Shown one piece after another: positions 61,301 through 64,000 of a stretch of DNA of 64,000 nt. Position 1 is the first letter of the stretch. Every line of letters begins with the position of its first letter. This stretch comes from Gonatopus flavifemur (taxonomy: Eukaryota > Arthropoda > Insecta > Hymenoptera > Dryinidae): positions 29,456,001-29,520,000 of the forward strand of contig JAFFJZ010000006.1 in NCBI GenBank assembly GCA_018340375.1. Reading direction: 5' to 3'. Position numbers and translations under genes: made by a program. The notes beneath the pieces are model-generated. The model made no database searches. It was not told the origin of the DNA and was given only the letters and a program-made list of their open reading frames with translations.

Positions 61301-61646
61301 CACACTGGAAAGCTGAGAGAAAAATTCCATGTGTCAAGTGAATGCGAAGGTGTCAGCATCGAGGCTTCACTCCTCATGGACTTTTCTTACACCATCCCTG
61401 CAAGACGCAAGAACCAAGTAAACCAACATCTGAGAAACGAATTACGTTTGTCATAGTTGAATCAATAATGTTGTCGTCCAACATGTTCATCTCATACTCA
61501 AAAGATAAATAAATCTTCCAACATAGATTTGATAATGCTTCTACTGAACTCTTAAAAAAACTCCCCACAAGAGAAGAAATTTCTGCTAGTACAAATAAAG
61601 CTAATTTCTTATCAACATCACCTAAAATGTAGCTGATGAAGCTAAA
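58331..61646. other. No gene identified
   Basis: Two near copies of GATGCAAAC(A)(A/G)ATTGAG lie at about 61210 and 61270. The open frames here are short and unrecognised. Confidence 0.4.
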
Positions 61647-61804
61647 AATTTGGACGGTTCTTGTCCTCTTATTTCATTTTTAGACTGATTTTGATACTTT
61701 GTCAAGATTGGAGTGTAAATTTTTCCTCCAACGAATAGAAGTGATCGAACCACCAGGACAGAATCAGTCTAAAAATGGTATAAGAGGACAAAAACCGTCG
61801 AATT
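61647..61804. repeat. Long imperfect hairpin, 46-47 base arms
   Basis: The left arm (61647-61693) contains ACGGTTCTTGTCCTCTTATT and CATTTTTAGACTGATTTTG. The right arm (61759-61804) is its near-complement, with about five mismatches, separated by a 65-base loop. It could be a decayed palindromic element or a hairpin RNA source. No known microRNA sequence was recognised in the arms. Confidence 0.7.
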
Positions 61805-62399
61805 GTTGGACCCAGGTGTCCATCTCATAGCTAACTACTTTCTTCCATGCATAGTTTGATCCGTAACATCTACAAAGTCTTCTGCAACATTCTGGAGATA
61901 TCACAGAGAGACTGGTGTTATGTGGGAGAATGGCGTCGTCAGTATATTTCAAGTCATGTTCTCAAATTGATATATCTTTCAAAAAATTGACAAGAATGAA
62001 AACGAATCCATCATCGTAAACTGTTCATTCTCAATCTCAGTTCGATTCATTAATAACAATGAATTATCATAAACCTATTCCATCTATAATACTTCATCAG
62101 TTCAATCATCTGACTCCTGAATATTTTACATAACACACTTAGATAATAAAGAAAACATGACTTTACATAACACCCGTTTGCTTCATATCTGTTTCAGAAA
62201 CAAGCAAGCGAGTATAGGCAGTGATTTCTCAAGATGAGAAATTCTGAATTTTCTCTCGAACATAAACAAATACATTTCTAGGAGAATTAGGTCTTCCACA
62301 ATCTCAACGGAGAGAGAGCATCTACAGAATCCGTAGCAGGGAATAAATAACTTATCTCTTATCGGGAACTGTAATATGACGAAATAGGCAGGAAATTAG
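61805..62399. other. No gene seen
   Basis: Nothing recognised. Confidence 0.4.
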
Positions 62400-62700
62400 T
62401 AAAGAGGAGTCGGAGCGTCGATTATCGCGACGGCGTCGTTGGTGAAGACGATGCGCCACCGCTCGCGGTATGTAGGAGCCGAGTGATCCGGAAGGAGAAT
62501 GAGAGAGGGAAACGCCAATCGCAGCCTAGAAGAAGGGAAACAACGGCGCAAGCAAGCGAGAGAAATCACGATCACGCGGATTGCACGCTATTATTGACAA
62601 ACACGGGCATAGAGTGCTCGGTGACTGGAATGTCGTGTAAGAATAATGAAAACAATCATACTGACAACAACAAACAACAAAAAAAACAACAACAACAACA
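62400..62700 (+). promoter_or_regulatory. CpG-dense promoter or leader-like region
   Basis: GAGCGTCGATTATCGCGACG, GGCGTCGTTGG and CACCGCTCGCGG form the densest CpG cluster in the window. It is followed by A/G-rich DNA and a CAA tract, the look of an insect 5' untranslated leader read on the plus strand. A 123-codon frame with a Gln tract (62483-62854) crosses it but has no domain. The assignment is inference from composition. Confidence 0.35.
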
Positions 62701-62706
62701 ACAACA
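62663..62706 (+). repeat. (CAA)n tract
   Basis: Imperfect CAA units end in seven clean ones. It lies directly downstream of the CpG-dense region. Confidence 0.9.
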
Positions 62707-62854
62707 CGTTGAAACAATTCATTGTTCACAAACGCGTGAAATTTTCACAACGAAGCCTATAAAAATTAGTCGAATGCTCCCTTTTTTCGTTCGCCTTCTT
62801 TTTCTTTTCACTCACGGTCAAAGTAGCCAACGATCTGAGAGTCTAGGAATATAA

Positions 62855-64000
62855 TGACGAAACCTCCGTTGGAATTCCTCCTCCTTCCCCTCCTGTTTCA
62901 GACGAGTGAATAACTGCTACGCAATTACTTTGTCACGCCGCTTGCTTCAGTTATTTTATCATTCCTTCATTTTCTCTCCTCTCTACAATGTGTACAATAA
63001 CATACACCCTGTATATGTATGAGGTACATACTTGGCGCAAAGGACATTTCTAATTTTGCAGCAAAACATTTCTCTATCTCATCTATCGATCTTCCATTCA
63101 TATTCTAGAAAACTAATTTGCATTTTATTTACATCATAAATATTTAACAATTATGTGTTTGTTTTTATACTCGCTTTGTACTGAATTCCTTCCTTCAATG
63201 AGAATGAGATATGTAAACGGTAGTACCGTTGGGTTCCGAGGTCTCACAGGGAAGGTACAAAGGTTTGAGATGACATGTTATTTTGCCTTCCATGAAGTTA
63301 CGTTTTCAAGAGAATGCCATTGTAAGTTTCTGCAACGCACGCTTCTTTTTTCCTCTTCACCAAGAAATCAATAATATGCACGCAAGTTCCCTCTCTCGAA
63401 ATCCTGTAAGAATATTGTTTCGATGTGAATCTTGGTGCATCTATTACGTGGTACTCGTGAGATTATATTTTGACATTCTTCGAATATCCGCAAGGTCTAC
63501 GACCTGTACGGCTCAACTCTTTTGCACCTTAACCGTAAACTCTGCTCACCCCGCTAAGATCCAAACCAGTCTCAGACCTGTCCCTGATTCAACTCTGCAT
63601 ACCTTTCTATGTTCATGTATTTGTTATATAAATTATATATGCTGAGGGATATCGTTTACATGCTTGAATGCGGTTGATATATGTTTTTCGTGTTAGGGTA
63701 TCTTCTATCGTTATTTCGCTTGTCATTGAATACTCGAAAAAAAGTATAAAAGATTAAATAAAATTAATCGTGAAGCAGAAAATTCGAACAAAATTCCGGT
63801 GTTCGGTCAGTTGAGCTTCTTGTGATAATCAATCCCACAGATTGAATTGTCATATGAATTCTTAATGAGCTTATCGTCAAGTGTTGTTCTTCCTCTTGTC
63901 ACTCAAAGTATTTGAGAACATGCTGCACCTTCTACTACCGTAGACCGCGTGATAAATAGTTTCATATAACATTCTTGGCTTGAGGGAAGACCATTTATCT
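62855..64000. other. No gene identified
   Basis: Open frames of 73 and 120 codons (63153-63374, 63283-63645, plus) show no recognisable domain. Confidence 0.4.

Overview
This is an AT-rich eukaryotic window, almost certainly from an insect. It has no operons, no Shine-Dalgarno spacing, no rRNA or tRNA gene and no confidently identifiable host protein-coding gene. Most long open frames look like chance. An RTE-clade non-LTR retrotransposon, many short terminal-inverted-repeat elements and plentiful TCGA/CpG words would fit a hymenopteran, but that assignment is inference and cannot be settled from this sequence. The window reads as intergenic DNA or the inside of a very long intron.

Layout. 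1-17 kb: mostly unremarkable DNA with a few short TA- or GATT-flanked elements, one unusually long anonymous minus-strand open frame (2985-3695) and two exon-like stretches (13618-13824 and 17142-17322). 17.9-22.2 kb: a transposon cluster with a TA-flanked element, two TTAA-flanked elements that share one TTAA (one holding a nested hAT-type MITE, the other a broken Mutator-like transposase tail), a Penelope-like hairpin and a second hAT-type MITE. 22.2-35.3 kb: quiet, with short elements at 23.5, 31.95 and 33.6 kb. 35.3-38.3 kb: a perfect 46-bp palindrome, a TA-flanked element, a second hairpin copy, and a 1.7-kb TIR element filled with a CTGAAT-rich higher-order tandem repeat that itself received a LINE 3' end. 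42.5-45 kb: TATA- and CpG-rich DNA and a 0.47-kb TIR element. 45.6-49.7 kb: a dead RTE-type LINE on the minus strand, split by a 1,008-bp TIR element. 50-64 kb: one palindromic element, one hAT-type MITE, a dispersed repeat, a long hairpin and two CpG-rich promoter-like patches (56.2-56.7 and 62.4-62.7 kb).

The main observation is a recurrent architecture. At least ten short TIR elements, ending in variants of CAC(T)GAGAGAAAA or CCCAGGTAAAAA, have interiors made of many diverged, often palindromic copies of one short word, and the word differs in every element. Each is otherwise unrelated to the next. I know of no standard name for this. The nested insertions allow partial relative dating: the LINE is older than its 1-kb insert, the repeat-filled element is older than its LINE tail, and TTAA element 1 is older than its hAT insert.
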